In this document: positions 8,573 through 16,573 of the stretch, piece by piece
Position numbering within the stretch: position 1 is the stretch's first letter
Layout: each line of letters opens with the position of its first letter
Origin: Acidimicrobiia bacterium
GTDB lineage: Bacteria; Actinomycetota; Acidimicrobiia; Acidimicrobiales; Bin134
Length of the DNA: 39,757 nt
Assembly (NCBI GenBank): GCA_009843565.1
Contig: VYDF01000198.1
Span: 1 to 39,757 of the forward strand
Direction: 5' to 3'
Translations under genes and position numbers: made by a program
Notes under the pieces: model-generated
Databases searched by the model: none
What the model saw: only the letters and a program-made list of their open reading frames with translations
What the model was told of the DNA's origin: nothing

Positions 8573-10315
8573 ATGAGCACGAATAGCGAGGTTCGAGACG
8601 GCATGCGTATCGACTGGGACGTGGTCGTCGAGATGGACGATGGCCTGCCATTGCGGGCCGACGTGTATCGCCCCGACGACGACGGCCAGTACCCGGTCAT
8701 TTTGAGCTACGGGCCCTACGCCAAGGGCTTGGCCTTCCAAGAGGGCTACCCGAGCGCTTGGGACCGCATGGTGGAAGAGCACCCCGACGTTGCCGCCGGT
8801 TCAACCAACAAGTATCAGAACTGGGAGGTCTGCGATCCTGAGAAGTGGGTTCCCGAGGGCTATGTCTGCGTTCGGGTGGACTCCCGCGGGGCAGGCCGCA
8901 GCCCCGGCTATATCGATCATTTCTCACCCCGGGAGACCCGAGACTTCTACGAGTGCATCGAGTGGTCCGGTGTCCAGCCGTGGTCCAACGGGAAGGTCGG
9001 CTTGTCGGGGATTTCGTACTACGCCATCAACTCATGGCATGTCGCATCGCTCCAGCCTCCCCACCTCACTGCGATGATTCCCTGGGAAGGCGCCGCCGAC
9101 TGGTACCGGGACATGACCTATCACGGCGGGATCCTGTCGACATTCTGGGACAACTGGTACGACATGCAGATCAAGACCGTTCAGCACGGTGTCGGCGAGA
9201 ACGGGGCGAGGAGCATCGTGAGCGGCGAGCTTGTGGCCGGCCCCGACACGTTGAGCGAAGAGGAACTGGTGGCAAACCGGTGCGACTTCGGTAACGAGAT
9301 CGCCTCCCATCCGCTCGACGACCAGTACCACAAAGACCGGTCACCCGATTGGTCGAAGGTGACCGTGCCGTTCTTGTCGGCGTCTAACTGGGGCGGGCAG
9401 GGACTTCACCCCCGGGGCAACGTGGAGGCCTACATCCGCGCCGCGTCCACCGAGAAGTTCCTCGAGTACCACGGCATCGAGCACTGGACCGAGTACTACA
9501 CCGACTACGGCGTGCAACTCCAGAAGCGGTTCTTCGCCAAGTACCTCCAAGGCAATGACGCCGCATGGGATGACCAGCCGAGGGTGCAGGTGCTGGTCCG
9601 CCACGTGGATCGCTTCGTGGAGCGGGCCGAGTCCGACTGGCCCATTCCCCGGACCGACTGGACCAAGCTGCACCTCGACCCGTCGAGCCAGACCTTGGGG
9701 CACGACCCGGTCACCACCGAGGGAACCATCACCTACGACGCCATGGGCGATGGTCTCACGTTCTTCTTGGCCCCGGTCGAAGGGGAGACCGAGGTGACCG
9801 GACCTTTGGCAGCGAAACTCCACATCTCGTCGTCCACCACTGATGCCGATTTGTTCTTGGTGTTCAGGGTTTTCGATCCGGAGGGTGAAGAAGTCACATT
9901 CATGGGCGCCATCGATCCCCACACACCCATCGCCCAGGGTTGGCTGCGGGCATCGCATCGCAAGCTGGACGAGTCGCTGTCGGAGGTGTGGCGGCCATAC
10001 CACACCCACGATGAGGAGCAGCCGCTGACGCCAGGGGAGGTCTACGAGCTAGACATTGAGATCTGGCCCACATCGATCGTGATACCGCCGGGCTATCGCA
10101 TCGGCTTTTCGATTCTCGGTCGCGACTACGAATGGGATGGCGATACCACCGGGTTGCATCTGTCGAACTTCAAGAACGAGCTGCGGGGCTGCGGCCCGTT
10201 CCTGCACGACGACGTGAGGAATCGCCCGCCGGAGATCTTCGACAATCAGGTCACTGTTCACTTTGGTCCCGACCATCCCAACTGGGTACTGGTTCCGTTC
10301 ATCCCCAACGACTAG
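8573..10315 (+). CDS. CocE/NonD-family alpha/beta hydrolase
   Basis: A 580-residue protein about as long as cocaine esterase. It has an N-terminal alpha/beta-hydrolase (S15) domain and, after about residue 370, an X-Pro dipeptidyl-peptidase C-terminal jelly-roll domain. The nucleophile is S148 in GISYY, aligned with the GVSYLG motif of CocE. A His is present in HGIEHW (about 304). Where CocE has its catalytic Asp in a WYDG segment, this protein reads SNWGGQG, so the acid residue is not obvious. The family cleaves esters and amides, including glutaryl-cephalosporin type substrates. ATG 8573 follows GGGGAG. It is divergent from the OYE gene and converges with the CMD gene, sharing a CTAG whose two strands supply both stops. 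Confidence 0.88.
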   Translation: MSTNSEVRDGMRIDWDVVVEMDDGLPLRADVYRPDDDGQYPVILSYGPYAKGLAFQEGYPSAWDRMVEEHPDVAAGSTNKYQNWEVCDPEKWVPEGYVCVRVDSRGAGRSPGYIDHFSPRETRDFYECIEWSGVQPWSNGKVGLSGISYYAINSWHVASLQPPHLTAMIPWEGAADWYRDMTYHGGILSTFWDNWYDMQIKTVQHGVGENGARSIVSGELVAGPDTLSEEELVANRCDFGNEIASHPLDDQYHKDRSPDWSKVTVPFLSASNWGGQGLHPRGNVEAYIRAASTEKFLEYHGIEHWTEYYTDYGVQLQKRFFAKYLQGNDAAWDDQPRVQVLVRHVDRFVERAESDWPIPRTDWTKLHLDPSSQTLGHDPVTTEGTITYDAMGDGLTFFLAPVEGETEVTGPLAAKLHISSSTTDADLFLVFRVFDPEGEEVTFMGAIDPHTPIAQGWLRASHRKLDESLSEVWRPYHTHDEEQPLTPGEVYELDIEIWPTSIVIPPGYRIGFSILGRDYEWDGDTTGLHLSNFKNELRGCGPFLHDDVRNRPPEIFDNQVTVHFGPDHPNWVLVPFIPND

Positions 10316-10872
10316 GGCGGTCCGACCTCGAATGCTCCGATGAGCTGGGCCAATAGACCGTAGTAGCCGACCACCATCATCAACTCGACCAGGCGGTCTT
10401 GCCCGAGCGCCTCGATGGCCCGGCGGTACACATCGTCGGCAATGGATTTGTGGTGCAGGATCGATTGGCACACGTCGTAGGCGGCAATCAGATCGTCGGC
10501 GACCAAAGCGGGCCGGGTGCCGGCTCGCAGGGCGGCGATCTGCTCATCGGTCAGCCCGACGCGCTTGGCGATCGACTCGTGGGCCCACCGCTCAAACTCG
10601 CAGTCGTAGTAGGTGGCGACTACAAGGATGGCCATCTCTCGTACGGGTGCGCTGAGCTCGGTATGGAACCTCAGCGCGGCGCCGAGTTGCTGGATGACGT
10701 CTCCTACCTGGGGGCTGTAAAGCATCACGTTGAACGGTCCCACTAGGGCCCCGCTCGCATCGGTCAGCGGGAAGGAAGCATCTTTGGAGCGATCGCCTCC
10801 GGCGATGGAGTCATACAGAGCCCGCTGCTCTGGGTTGAGGTCGCCCGGGGGCAGGCCGGGCAGTCGGGCCAT
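10312..10872 (-). CDS. Carboxymuconolactone decarboxylase (AhpD-like) family protein
   Basis: A 186-residue all-helical protein. The REMAILVVA segment followed by a CEFERWAHE stretch matches the CMD domain of gamma-carboxymuconolactone decarboxylase and AhpD. The peroxidase CxxC pair of AhpD is missing, with a single Cys in YDCEFE, so an alkylhydroperoxidase role is unlikely. It may act on a ring-opened or lactone intermediate, as CMD does in protocatechuate breakdown. Its ATG lies one base after the stop of the barbiturase-family gene upstream, so the two are almost certainly made from one message. The 3' end overlaps the convergent CocE-like gene by four bases. Confidence 0.87.
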   Translation of the reverse strand: MARLPGLPPGDLNPEQRALYDSIAGGDRSKDASFPLTDASGALVGPFNVMLYSPQVGDVIQQLGAALRFHTELSAPVREMAILVVATYYDCEFERWAHESIAKRVGLTDEQIAALRAGTRPALVADDLIAAYDVCQSILHHKSIADDVYRRAIEALGQDRLVELMMVVGYYGLLAQLIGAFEVGPP

Positions 10873-10873
10873 C

Positions 10874-11971
10874 TCAGCCGAGGTCGACGATGGCGGCTAC
10901 CGATCCGCCCCCTGCGGGGCCGGATTGGAGTCCGGCCACCGAGACGAATACGGCGGGGTCTCCCAGGGCGGCGGCGGCAACGCCCCCGACGGCGCCTTTG
11001 GTGTGGTGGGTGTGGTGGATGTCGGAGTCGTTCTGCGAAACCTGCCGCCGGCCTCGCAGTCGGCCGCTGGGATGGATCTCGCACTTTATGAAGCAGTTGA
11101 CCACCCGACCGTCGAGATCCTCGGGAATTGGCCGATCGGGCAGGTCGAGGCCAGCCGATCGGATGGCCCGGTAGATGCCGGGGAAGTCGAGATTGTCCTC
11201 CATTACCGAGTGGCCCGACCGGTAGCGGCCGCCTACGCCGAGGCGATTGCCCACCACTACGACTTGGGCCTGGGTCTGCTCGACCCCCGACGAGCACGAT
11301 GCGACCGACGAGTAGACGGAGAGGTCTTTGGCGATCTGGTCCTCGCGGGGCCGCTCGATCTCGCCCAGCGCAGTGGCGATGCCCAAAGCCGACGTGGCGT
11401 TGGAGACCGCCATCGATTCCATGGTGTCCTCTAGGGCGACCGTTTGGCCCCGGGCATGGGCATCGGCAATGCGTTCAGCGGTCAGCAGCGGCGTCTTGGT
11501 CTGCACGTAGTGGACGTCGGTCGGGTCATCTATACCCGCATCGGCCACGGCCAGTTTGACCGCCTCCGCGACTTTGTCAAGCATGGGGAGGCGGCCGATC
11601 TCCTCGGGCAGAATCGGCACCGAGACTGCTTGCCCGACGGTGAGACGCTTCTCGTCCGCAGGCTCGGGGGGACCGTCCACCTTGGCGAACACCGTCATGT
11701 GGGGTGAGATCACCCCGTCGGTGCCGCCCGACCAGGCGATGGGCACATTGAGGGCCGACTCCTTGGTGTGCCCGCAATGCTCTACGAGGAAGTCGCGCAA
11801 CACCCGGTCGGCCAGGATGCGGGAGAAATCGTTGACTCCGCCGTTGCCTTCAACCTTGCCGACCACGCCGACGATCTGATCGCCCCGGAAGGCCCCCTCT
11901 GCGATGGCTTGTTCGAGCCCGGAGGTGTCGGTGACGTGTTCGAATGGGATCTTGCGCACTTCAAAAGGCAT
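10874..11971 (-). CDS. Ring-opening amidohydrolase of the barbiturase/cyanuric acid hydrolase family
   Basis: A 365-residue protein built of three homologous domains, each giving a Lys and a Ser to the active site: K39 (GKVEGNG) and S81 (WSGGTDG), K159 (QTKTP) and the Ser pair near 227-228 (CSSGVE), K296 (IKCEI) and S344 (SVAG before GPAGGG). This layout is unique to the family, which hydrolyses barbiturate to ureidomalonate or cyanuric acid to carboxybiuret. Nearby molybdenum hydroxylases and a divergent amidase favour a barbiturase-type role in oxidative pyrimidine breakdown. The family also contains uncharacterised groups, so substrate remains an inference. ATG 11971 is preceded by GAGGGAG. 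Length is normal (about 360-370). First gene of a two-gene operon with the CMD-like protein. Confidence 0.93.
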   Translation of the reverse strand: MPFEVRKIPFEHVTDTSGLEQAIAEGAFRGDQIVGVVGKVEGNGGVNDFSRILADRVLRDFLVEHCGHTKESALNVPIAWSGGTDGVISPHMTVFAKVDGPPEPADEKRLTVGQAVSVPILPEEIGRLPMLDKVAEAVKLAVADAGIDDPTDVHYVQTKTPLLTAERIADAHARGQTVALEDTMESMAVSNATSALGIATALGEIERPREDQIAKDLSVYSSVASCSSGVEQTQAQVVVVGNRLGVGGRYRSGHSVMEDNLDFPGIYRAIRSAGLDLPDRPIPEDLDGRVVNCFIKCEIHPSGRLRGRRQVSQNDSDIHHTHHTKGAVGGVAAAALGDPAVFVSVAGLQSGPAGGGSVAAIVDLG

Positions 11972-12026
11972 TGGGTTGACGCTCCCTCGTTTCGCTTGCG
12001 CCTAAATCTTGGCAGACTGCGGGAAG

Positions 12027-13253
12027 ATGGGGGACAGGGATCATCTCACGGACGTCGGAGCCTTCGTGCCCGACAGCGTCGCCATAAGCGGTTCGGGTCA
12101 CGGCATTTTGCAGGGTCGCAGGTTCGTGGCCAAAGACTTGTTCAGCCTCGAAGGCCATCGAAGCTCGTTTGGCCACGAGCGCTGGCGGTCGACCCATGCC
12201 GAGGCGTCAACGACCTCACCGATCTTGACCAGCATGCTTGACGCCGGTGCCGATCTGGTCGGGCTGACCAAACTGGATCAGCTGGCGTATTCGCTGATCG
12301 GCAATGTGGGAGAGGGTGCGCCTCCCCGCAACACGCTCGACGACCGGCTCTTTTGCGGCGGCTCGTCGTCGGGGTCGGCCGCGGCGGTGGCGGCGGGACT
12401 GGCCGACATCGGGTTGGGCACCGATACCGCGGGCTCGATTCGGGTGCCCGCGGCGGCGTGCGGCCTTCAAAGCATCCGGCCATCGCACGGATTGATCGAT
12501 CCCCATGGAGTAATCCCGCTGGCCCACTCATTCGACGTCGTCGGCGTATTCGGTCTTCGGGCCTCGGATATCTCCAAGGTGCTCAAAGTGCTAGCACCGC
12601 ATATCCCTGGAGCGGCCCGAACGGCCAAGGTCAAGTTTGCCGCCGACGTCTTCGATCAGGCCGAAGTGGAGACGGCGCGCGTTGGGAGAGCCGTGGCCGA
12701 GGCTGCGGCCTCGAGCCTCGGAGTGCCGTTCGAAGAGGCTGAGTTCGGGAAGTTCATCGGTGCCGACGTCGGCGACTTGTTCGCTCGGTTGCAAGGGCGG
12801 GAGATCTGGTCCAACCACGGCCGCTGGGTTGAAGAGCACGGCTCATCTCTGGCTGACGACGTACGGATGAGGCTTGAGCGTTGCGAGCGCCTCTCCCGGG
12901 ATACGGAGAGCGCCATACAGCACGACCGCACCGAGAGGTTCACATATGGCCGATCCCTCAGCGCCACCGTGGAGCCGGGAACGGTAGTGGCCCTCCCGGT
13001 GATGCTCCGGCATGGCCCGATGCGGAATTGGGATGACCGGCAGTTGACCGAGTTCAGAAGCGGGTGCTTCCGGCTGGCTGCTCCGAGCAGTCTGTCGGGT
13101 GGCCCGCAAGCGGTGTTCCCTGTCCGCCGCCAAAGCGACCTAGGGTCGGTCGGCGTTGGACTTCTCGCTGCTCCCGGCGGCGACCTGGGCCTACTCGAGC
13201 TCATGGCCTCGCTCGGGGACGACGCCCAAGCGATTCCCAGCAACTTTGGATAG
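12027..13253 (+). CDS. Amidase-signature hydrolase, candidate ureidomalonase
   Basis: A 408-residue amidase-signature enzyme. The Ser-cisSer-Lys triad is complete: K36 (VAKDL), S113 (CGGSSSGS) and S137 (TDTAGSIR), with the usual 24-residue spacing between the serines. The family hydrolyses linear amides, ureides and carbamates. It is divergent from the barbiturase-family gene with only 55 bases between starts, so shared control is likely. Hydrolysis of the ring-opening product, as by ureidomalonase or, in triazine pathways, AtzE/AtzF, is the natural inference. ATG 12027 is chosen because the conserved region follows it closely; a TTG at 12009 would add six residues with no better ribosome site. 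The protein is short for the family, with a reduced C-terminal region. Confidence 0.9.
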   Translation: MGDRDHLTDVGAFVPDSVAISGSGHGILQGRRFVAKDLFSLEGHRSSFGHERWRSTHAEASTTSPILTSMLDAGADLVGLTKLDQLAYSLIGNVGEGAPPRNTLDDRLFCGGSSSGSAAAVAAGLADIGLGTDTAGSIRVPAAACGLQSIRPSHGLIDPHGVIPLAHSFDVVGVFGLRASDISKVLKVLAPHIPGAARTAKVKFAADVFDQAEVETARVGRAVAEAAASSLGVPFEEAEFGKFIGADVGDLFARLQGREIWSNHGRWVEEHGSSLADDVRMRLERCERLSRDTESAIQHDRTERFTYGRSLSATVEPGTVVALPVMLRHGPMRNWDDRQLTEFRSGCFRLAAPSSLSGGPQAVFPVRRQSDLGSVGVGLLAAPGGDLGLLELMASLGDDAQAIPSNFG

Positions 13254-13305
13254 GGTTTGCCCGCCAGGCGATTTCTGGCGTTCTCCGCGTGGAGGTTCGA
13301 GTTCG

Positions 13306-13734
13306 ATGGTCGACAGACGCGTGTTGCGCCCGGCTGGGGTGTGGGATCCGGCCAATGCGGGCTTCGATCATCCCCAGCCATTCTCCCAGGGCATCGTCTG
13401 TGAAGCCGGCCGGATGGTGTTCGCTGCGGGGCAGGTGGCGCTGGATGAGAGCGGGGCGGTTATTGGGTCCGGTGACCCTGCGGTCCAGACCGAGGCGGCG
13501 CTGGAAAACCTCCAGCGGGTGCTCAGCGAGGGCGGGGCGACCATGGGGGATGTGGTGCGGCTGACCGTCTTCCTCACTGACATGGCGGATCTGCCCGCGG
13601 TGCAGGAAGTACGGGCCCGGTACTTCCCCGTCGATCCTCCGGCTAGCTCGACGATTGAGATCAGCGCACTAGTTGTTCCTGAACTCTTGGTTGAGATCGA
13701 CGCCATCGCGGTGGTGGCCCCTCCAACCCCTTGA
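13306..13734 (+). CDS. RidA/YjgF-family protein
   Basis: A 142-residue single RidA domain. It shows the QPFSQGI start, the FAAGQVALDE strand, the helix with ENLQRVLSEGGA, a TVFLTDM segment and a C-terminal VEIDAIAVV strand. RidA hydrolyses reactive enamines and imines to ketones and ammonia; RutC in pyrimidine breakdown is a relative. Near the substrate-binding Arg position of RidA this protein reads PPASSTIEI, so the Arg (NPPARS/T in RidA) appears replaced by Ser. That argues against classical imine deaminase activity. ATG 13306 follows GGAGG by ten bases. It lies 52 bases after the amidase stop and probably shares its transcript. Confidence 0.88.
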   Translation: MVDRRVLRPAGVWDPANAGFDHPQPFSQGIVCEAGRMVFAAGQVALDESGAVIGSGDPAVQTEAALENLQRVLSEGGATMGDVVRLTVFLTDMADLPAVQEVRARYFPVDPPASSTIEISALVVPELLVEIDAIAVVAPPTP

Positions 13735-13742
13735 ATCGGGGA

Positions 13743-13770
13743 TTGCTGGTAAATTTTTCCAACGAATACT
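13743..13770 (+). promoter_or_regulatory. Possible promoter before the RHH/DUF1989 operon
   Basis: In the 59-base gap after the RidA gene a TTGCTG (13743-13748) and AATACT (13765-13770) are spaced 16 bases apart. They flank an AT-rich patch unusual for this sequence. The hexamers match the sigma-70-type consensus only in part (3 and 4 of 6). An internal promoter for the genes from 13794 onward is plausible but weakly supported. Confidence 0.3.
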
Positions 13771-13793
13771 GACGACTGAGCAGAGGGGGATTC

Positions 13794-13952
13794 ATGGCCA
13801 GCGATGAAGAGTATTTTCGAGAGGTAGTCGTCCGTCTGAATCAACAGCAGCTGGAGTTGGTCGACGATTGCGTTGATGAATCTGACTCCGGTAATCGAGA
13901 AGAGCTTTTGCTGCGGGCATTACGGGAATTCCACAAGGAACACTCCTCATGA
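13794..13952 (+). CDS. 52-residue ribbon-helix-helix-like small protein
   Basis: A 52-residue protein with an excellent ribosome site (GAGGGGGA) and a stop that overlaps the next start as ATGA. The pattern is a short beta strand (EVVVRL), an amphipathic helix (NQQQLELVDDCVDE), a turn with SGNRE and a second helix ending LLLRALREFHKEH. This is the layout of a ribbon-helix-helix (CopG/Arc) DNA-binding or dimerisation unit. It could regulate the operon it heads, or it could be a small partner subunit of the DUF1989 protein, whose own C-terminus has a similar pattern. Assignment is by pattern only. Confidence 0.7.
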   Translation: MASDEEYFREVVVRLNQQQLELVDDCVDESDSGNREELLLRALREFHKEHSS

Positions 13953-14896
13953 CCGAGCGAACACTGCTGTATGAGCACATCATGGAGCCGGCCACAGGCA
14001 AGGCCGTCGAACTTCTGGCTGGGCAGGTCCTGCGAATTGAGCAGATTGGCGTGGCCGGTCAATGCGCCGACTTCAATGCCTTCAACCTCCACGATTACAA
14101 GGAGTGCTTCCACACCGGGCGCACCCGCCATATGCACGGGATGCACCCGACTACGGGCGATTTCTTGTGGTCGGCGCCGCCCCGAGACCGGCCGATAGCG
14201 GCCATCGTCGCCGACACGGTTGGAACCAACGATGTGCTGTATCCGCGGTGCAGCGGCTTGCTGTACGAATACCAGTTCGGAGTTGAGCCGCATACCAACT
14301 GCCACGACATCCAAGCCGAGGCGCAGCGGGAATACGGGCTCACCAGTGACGATGTGCACGACTCGTTCAACTTCTTCATGCACACCGGCGTCGATCAGGC
14401 AGGGCACCCCTTCATCGCCGAGAACGTGGCCAAGCATGGCGACTATGTGGAGATCATCGCCTTGATCGACCTGCTGGCCGTGCCCAACGTGTGCGGTGCG
14501 GACACCTTCGCCACCAGCAGCTTTGAGCTGAAACCGCTGCGGATTGCCATATACGACGGCTTGCCCGAAGACCTGGCTCAATTCGAGGGTCGGCCGGAGC
14601 TAGCCAAGTTCAGAAGCCAGCTCACCACGGAGGACTTCGCGGCGCAGCCCATCAAAGCTGATCGCGAGCTCTATAAGGACGAGTCCTACGTCCCGAATTA
14701 CGTCAACTATCCCATCAGCCTCACCGATGTTCCCATCAGCTTGAGCCCAGAGCACCAAACCATGCTCGATGAGCTCGTGGCAACCGGAGAATTCGGTGAG
14801 ACCGATGCCGACGTACTTCGGTACGTGTTCTTCAGCTGGTGGATCGTGAACTACATGAAGGGACCAAAGCACTTGGATCAGGCGGCGGAGGATTAG
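13949..14896 (+). CDS. DUF1989 (urea carboxylase-associated family) protein with RHH-like tail
   Basis: A 315-residue protein. Residues about 15-205 match DUF1989, the family found beside urea carboxylase genes. It contains a conserved ADFNAFN segment and Cys/His residues (C118 and H119 in TNCHD, C182 in PNVCGADTF) that could bind a metal. The biochemical role of the family is poorly known; links are to urea, guanidine and carbamate nitrogen use. Residues about 261-303 (VPISLSPE, then GETDADVLRY) look like a ribbon-helix-helix unit, an extension not needed for the DUF1989 core. Translation is coupled to the small RHH protein by ATGA. If the pathway releases urea or a ureide, this protein is well placed to act on it. 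Confidence 0.82.
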   Translation: MTERTLLYEHIMEPATGKAVELLAGQVLRIEQIGVAGQCADFNAFNLHDYKECFHTGRTRHMHGMHPTTGDFLWSAPPRDRPIAAIVADTVGTNDVLYPRCSGLLYEYQFGVEPHTNCHDIQAEAQREYGLTSDDVHDSFNFFMHTGVDQAGHPFIAENVAKHGDYVEIIALIDLLAVPNVCGADTFATSSFELKPLRIAIYDGLPEDLAQFEGRPELAKFRSQLTTEDFAAQPIKADRELYKDESYVPNYVNYPISLTDVPISLSPEHQTMLDELVATGEFGETDADVLRYVFFSWWIVNYMKGPKHLDQAAED

Positions 14897-14921
14897 CGGT
14901 TTCTCCTCAGAGAGAACTCCA

Positions 14922-15404
14922 ATGACGACCCATCCCATCACGGTCGAAGTCAATGGCGTGGCGTACGAGCGCTCGGTATCGCCGCGCCTGCTGCTTTCGG
15001 ACTTCCTCCGCCACGAGCTGCACCTGACCGGGACCCACGTTGGCTGTGAGCACGGCGTCTGCGGGGCCTGCACCGTTCAATTCAACGGCGAAGGAGTCCG
15101 ATCGTGCCTGCTGTTCGCGGTGCAGGCCGACGGCTCCACAATCAAAACCGTGGAGGGACTGGCCAACGGCGACAGCCTGCACCCGCTCCAGGAAGCCTTC
15201 AGCGCTGCTCACGCGCTGCAATGCGGGTTCTGCACCCCTGGCTTCCTCATGGCCATCGACTCGATGCTCGACCAGTTGTCCACCATGTCAGAGGCTGAGA
15301 TTCGGGAAGCACTCAGCGGCAACATCTGCCGCTGCACCGGTTATCAGGGCATCGTTGAAGCTGTGCAGGCCACTGTGGCCAGCCTTCAACAGGAAGGCCG
15401 CTAG
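14922..15404 (+). CDS. CoxS-type [2Fe-2S] small subunit of a molybdenum hydroxylase
   Basis: A 160-residue iron-sulphur subunit of the xanthine oxidase family. The plant-ferredoxin-type cluster ligands are C42, C47, C50 and C62; the second, helical cluster is bound by C101, C104, C136 and C138 (QCGFCTPGF, NICRCTGY). It passes electrons from the molybdenum subunit to FAD. No CoxM or CoxL is directly next to it; the next genes are a hydrolase and an OYE, and the following CoxM-CoxS-CoxL set has its own small subunit. It may therefore serve one of the orphan CoxL proteins of this island. ATG 14922 follows AGAGAGAA. Confidence 0.95.
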   Translation: MTTHPITVEVNGVAYERSVSPRLLLSDFLRHELHLTGTHVGCEHGVCGACTVQFNGEGVRSCLLFAVQADGSTIKTVEGLANGDSLHPLQEAFSAAHALQCGFCTPGFLMAIDSMLDQLSTMSEAEIREALSGNICRCTGYQGIVEAVQATVASLQQEGR

Positions 15405-15440
15405 CGGATTCACGCGGCAGCGTTTAGTGTCCAAGAGGGG

Positions 15441-15500
15441 GTGAATGTGCTCGATGTCGATGACAAGCGATCTGCCATCGAGATCGCGGGTCGCTCATGA
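15441..15500 (+). CDS. Possible 19-residue leader ORF coupled to the alpha/beta hydrolase
   Basis: A GTG at 15441 directly follows AAGAGGGG and opens a 19-codon frame (VNVLDVDDKRSAIEIAGRS). Its TGA overlaps the ATG of the hydrolase at 15497 as ATGA. The hydrolase start has no good ribosome site of its own, so a translated leader supplying ribosomes by coupling is attractive. It could also be chance. Confidence 0.3.
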   Translation: MNVLDVDDKRSAIEIAGRS

Positions 15501-16570
15501 GCGCTGACGACTTGGTGCCCCAAAAGGTCGAGGCAATTCTGAACCCTGGCCGGATGCTCTCCGACGGCATTCCCTACCCAGACTTCGCGGCCGCCCGGGC
15601 GTTGGATGATTTGGCCGAATGGCTGCCGTTCTGGGCCGAGACCGCCGAGCGCTACGAAGCCCTGGGCATGGCCGCGCTCGAGGCCGGCAACCGGGTCAGC
15701 GGCGGTGAATGGCTGTGGCACTCCTCGCTGTCGTGGCACTACGGACAGCTCATGTGGTTCCACGAACCCGAGCGCCGCGAACACGGCCAGCACAAGAAAG
15801 TCGAACTGTACAAGCGGGCTGCCCCCCATCTGGTGGCCCCGGCCGAACGGGTGGAAATCCAATTCGAATCGACGATGATCCCCGGCTATCTCCGGCTGCC
15901 GGATGGGCCTGGACCGCACCCGTGCGCGGTGCTCATCGGCGGCTTGGAGTCCACCAAAGAGGAGAGCTACCACTTCGAGGCGCTCTGCCACCGCCGGGGG
16001 TTGGCGACCTTCGCGTTCGACGGTCCGGGTCAGGGCGAGATGTACTTTGACGTGAAGCTGTGCGCCGACTTCCACCGCTATACGTCGGCGGTTCTCGACG
16101 CCATCTCGCCCCGACCGGAGGTGGACAGCGACCGCATCGGCATCCTCGGCCGCAGCCTGGGCGGCTACTACGCCATGCAGTCGGCGGCGCTCGACAAGCG
16201 GCTGAAGAGCTGCGTGGCGTGGGGCGGTTTCTCCGACATGTCTGACTTCGACGGCATGCCGCCCCACACCCGCGGCGGGTTCGTCTACGTGTCGGGGTAT
16301 GAAGACTTGGACGAGGGCCGCTCCTATCTACAAGAAACGTTCGACCTCTCCCAGAGCATCGGTGACCTGACCTGTCCCACCATGCTGATCCAGGGGGTCC
16401 ACGATCCGATCTTCCCCCCACACCAGACCGAGCTGCTCCAGGTTGGACTGGCTCACAATGACATGGCCGAGATCGTGGTTGAACCCGATGGCGACCACTG
16501 CTGTCACAACATGGGCCCGGTGGTCCGGCCCCGAATGGCCGACTATTTGGCCCGGACCCTCAGGGAGTAG
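15497..16570 (+). CDS. Alpha/beta hydrolase, 2,6-dihydropseudooxynicotine hydrolase-like
   Basis: A 357-residue protein with a helical N-terminal region (1-110) ahead of an alpha/beta-hydrolase core. The nucleophile is S220 in GRSLGGYY, the acid D303 in GVHDPIF and the base H334 in GDHCCHN. The N-terminal helical domain, overall length and the FDGPGQGEM segment resemble 2,6-dihydropseudooxynicotine hydrolase. That enzyme cleaves a C-C bond in nicotine breakdown and releases 2,6-dihydroxypyridine, the substrate of the type of monooxygenase found at 4056-5267. Related FrsA/DUF1100 proteins have other roles. It starts with ATGA overlap to a possible leader and lies 3 bases before the next gene. 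Confidence 0.82.
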   Translation: MSADDLVPQKVEAILNPGRMLSDGIPYPDFAAARALDDLAEWLPFWAETAERYEALGMAALEAGNRVSGGEWLWHSSLSWHYGQLMWFHEPERREHGQHKKVELYKRAAPHLVAPAERVEIQFESTMIPGYLRLPDGPGPHPCAVLIGGLESTKEESYHFEALCHRRGLATFAFDGPGQGEMYFDVKLCADFHRYTSAVLDAISPRPEVDSDRIGILGRSLGGYYAMQSAALDKRLKSCVAWGGFSDMSDFDGMPPHTRGGFVYVSGYEDLDEGRSYLQETFDLSQSIGDLTCPTMLIQGVHDPIFPPHQTELLQVGLAHNDMAEIVVEPDGDHCCHNMGPVVRPRMADYLARTLRE

Positions 16571-16573
16571 CCG

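Noticed and set aside
11976..12008. Promoter TTGACG/TAAATC before the amidase
   Set aside because: The spacer is about 21 bases, too long for a standard promoter, and no alternative -10 is convincing.
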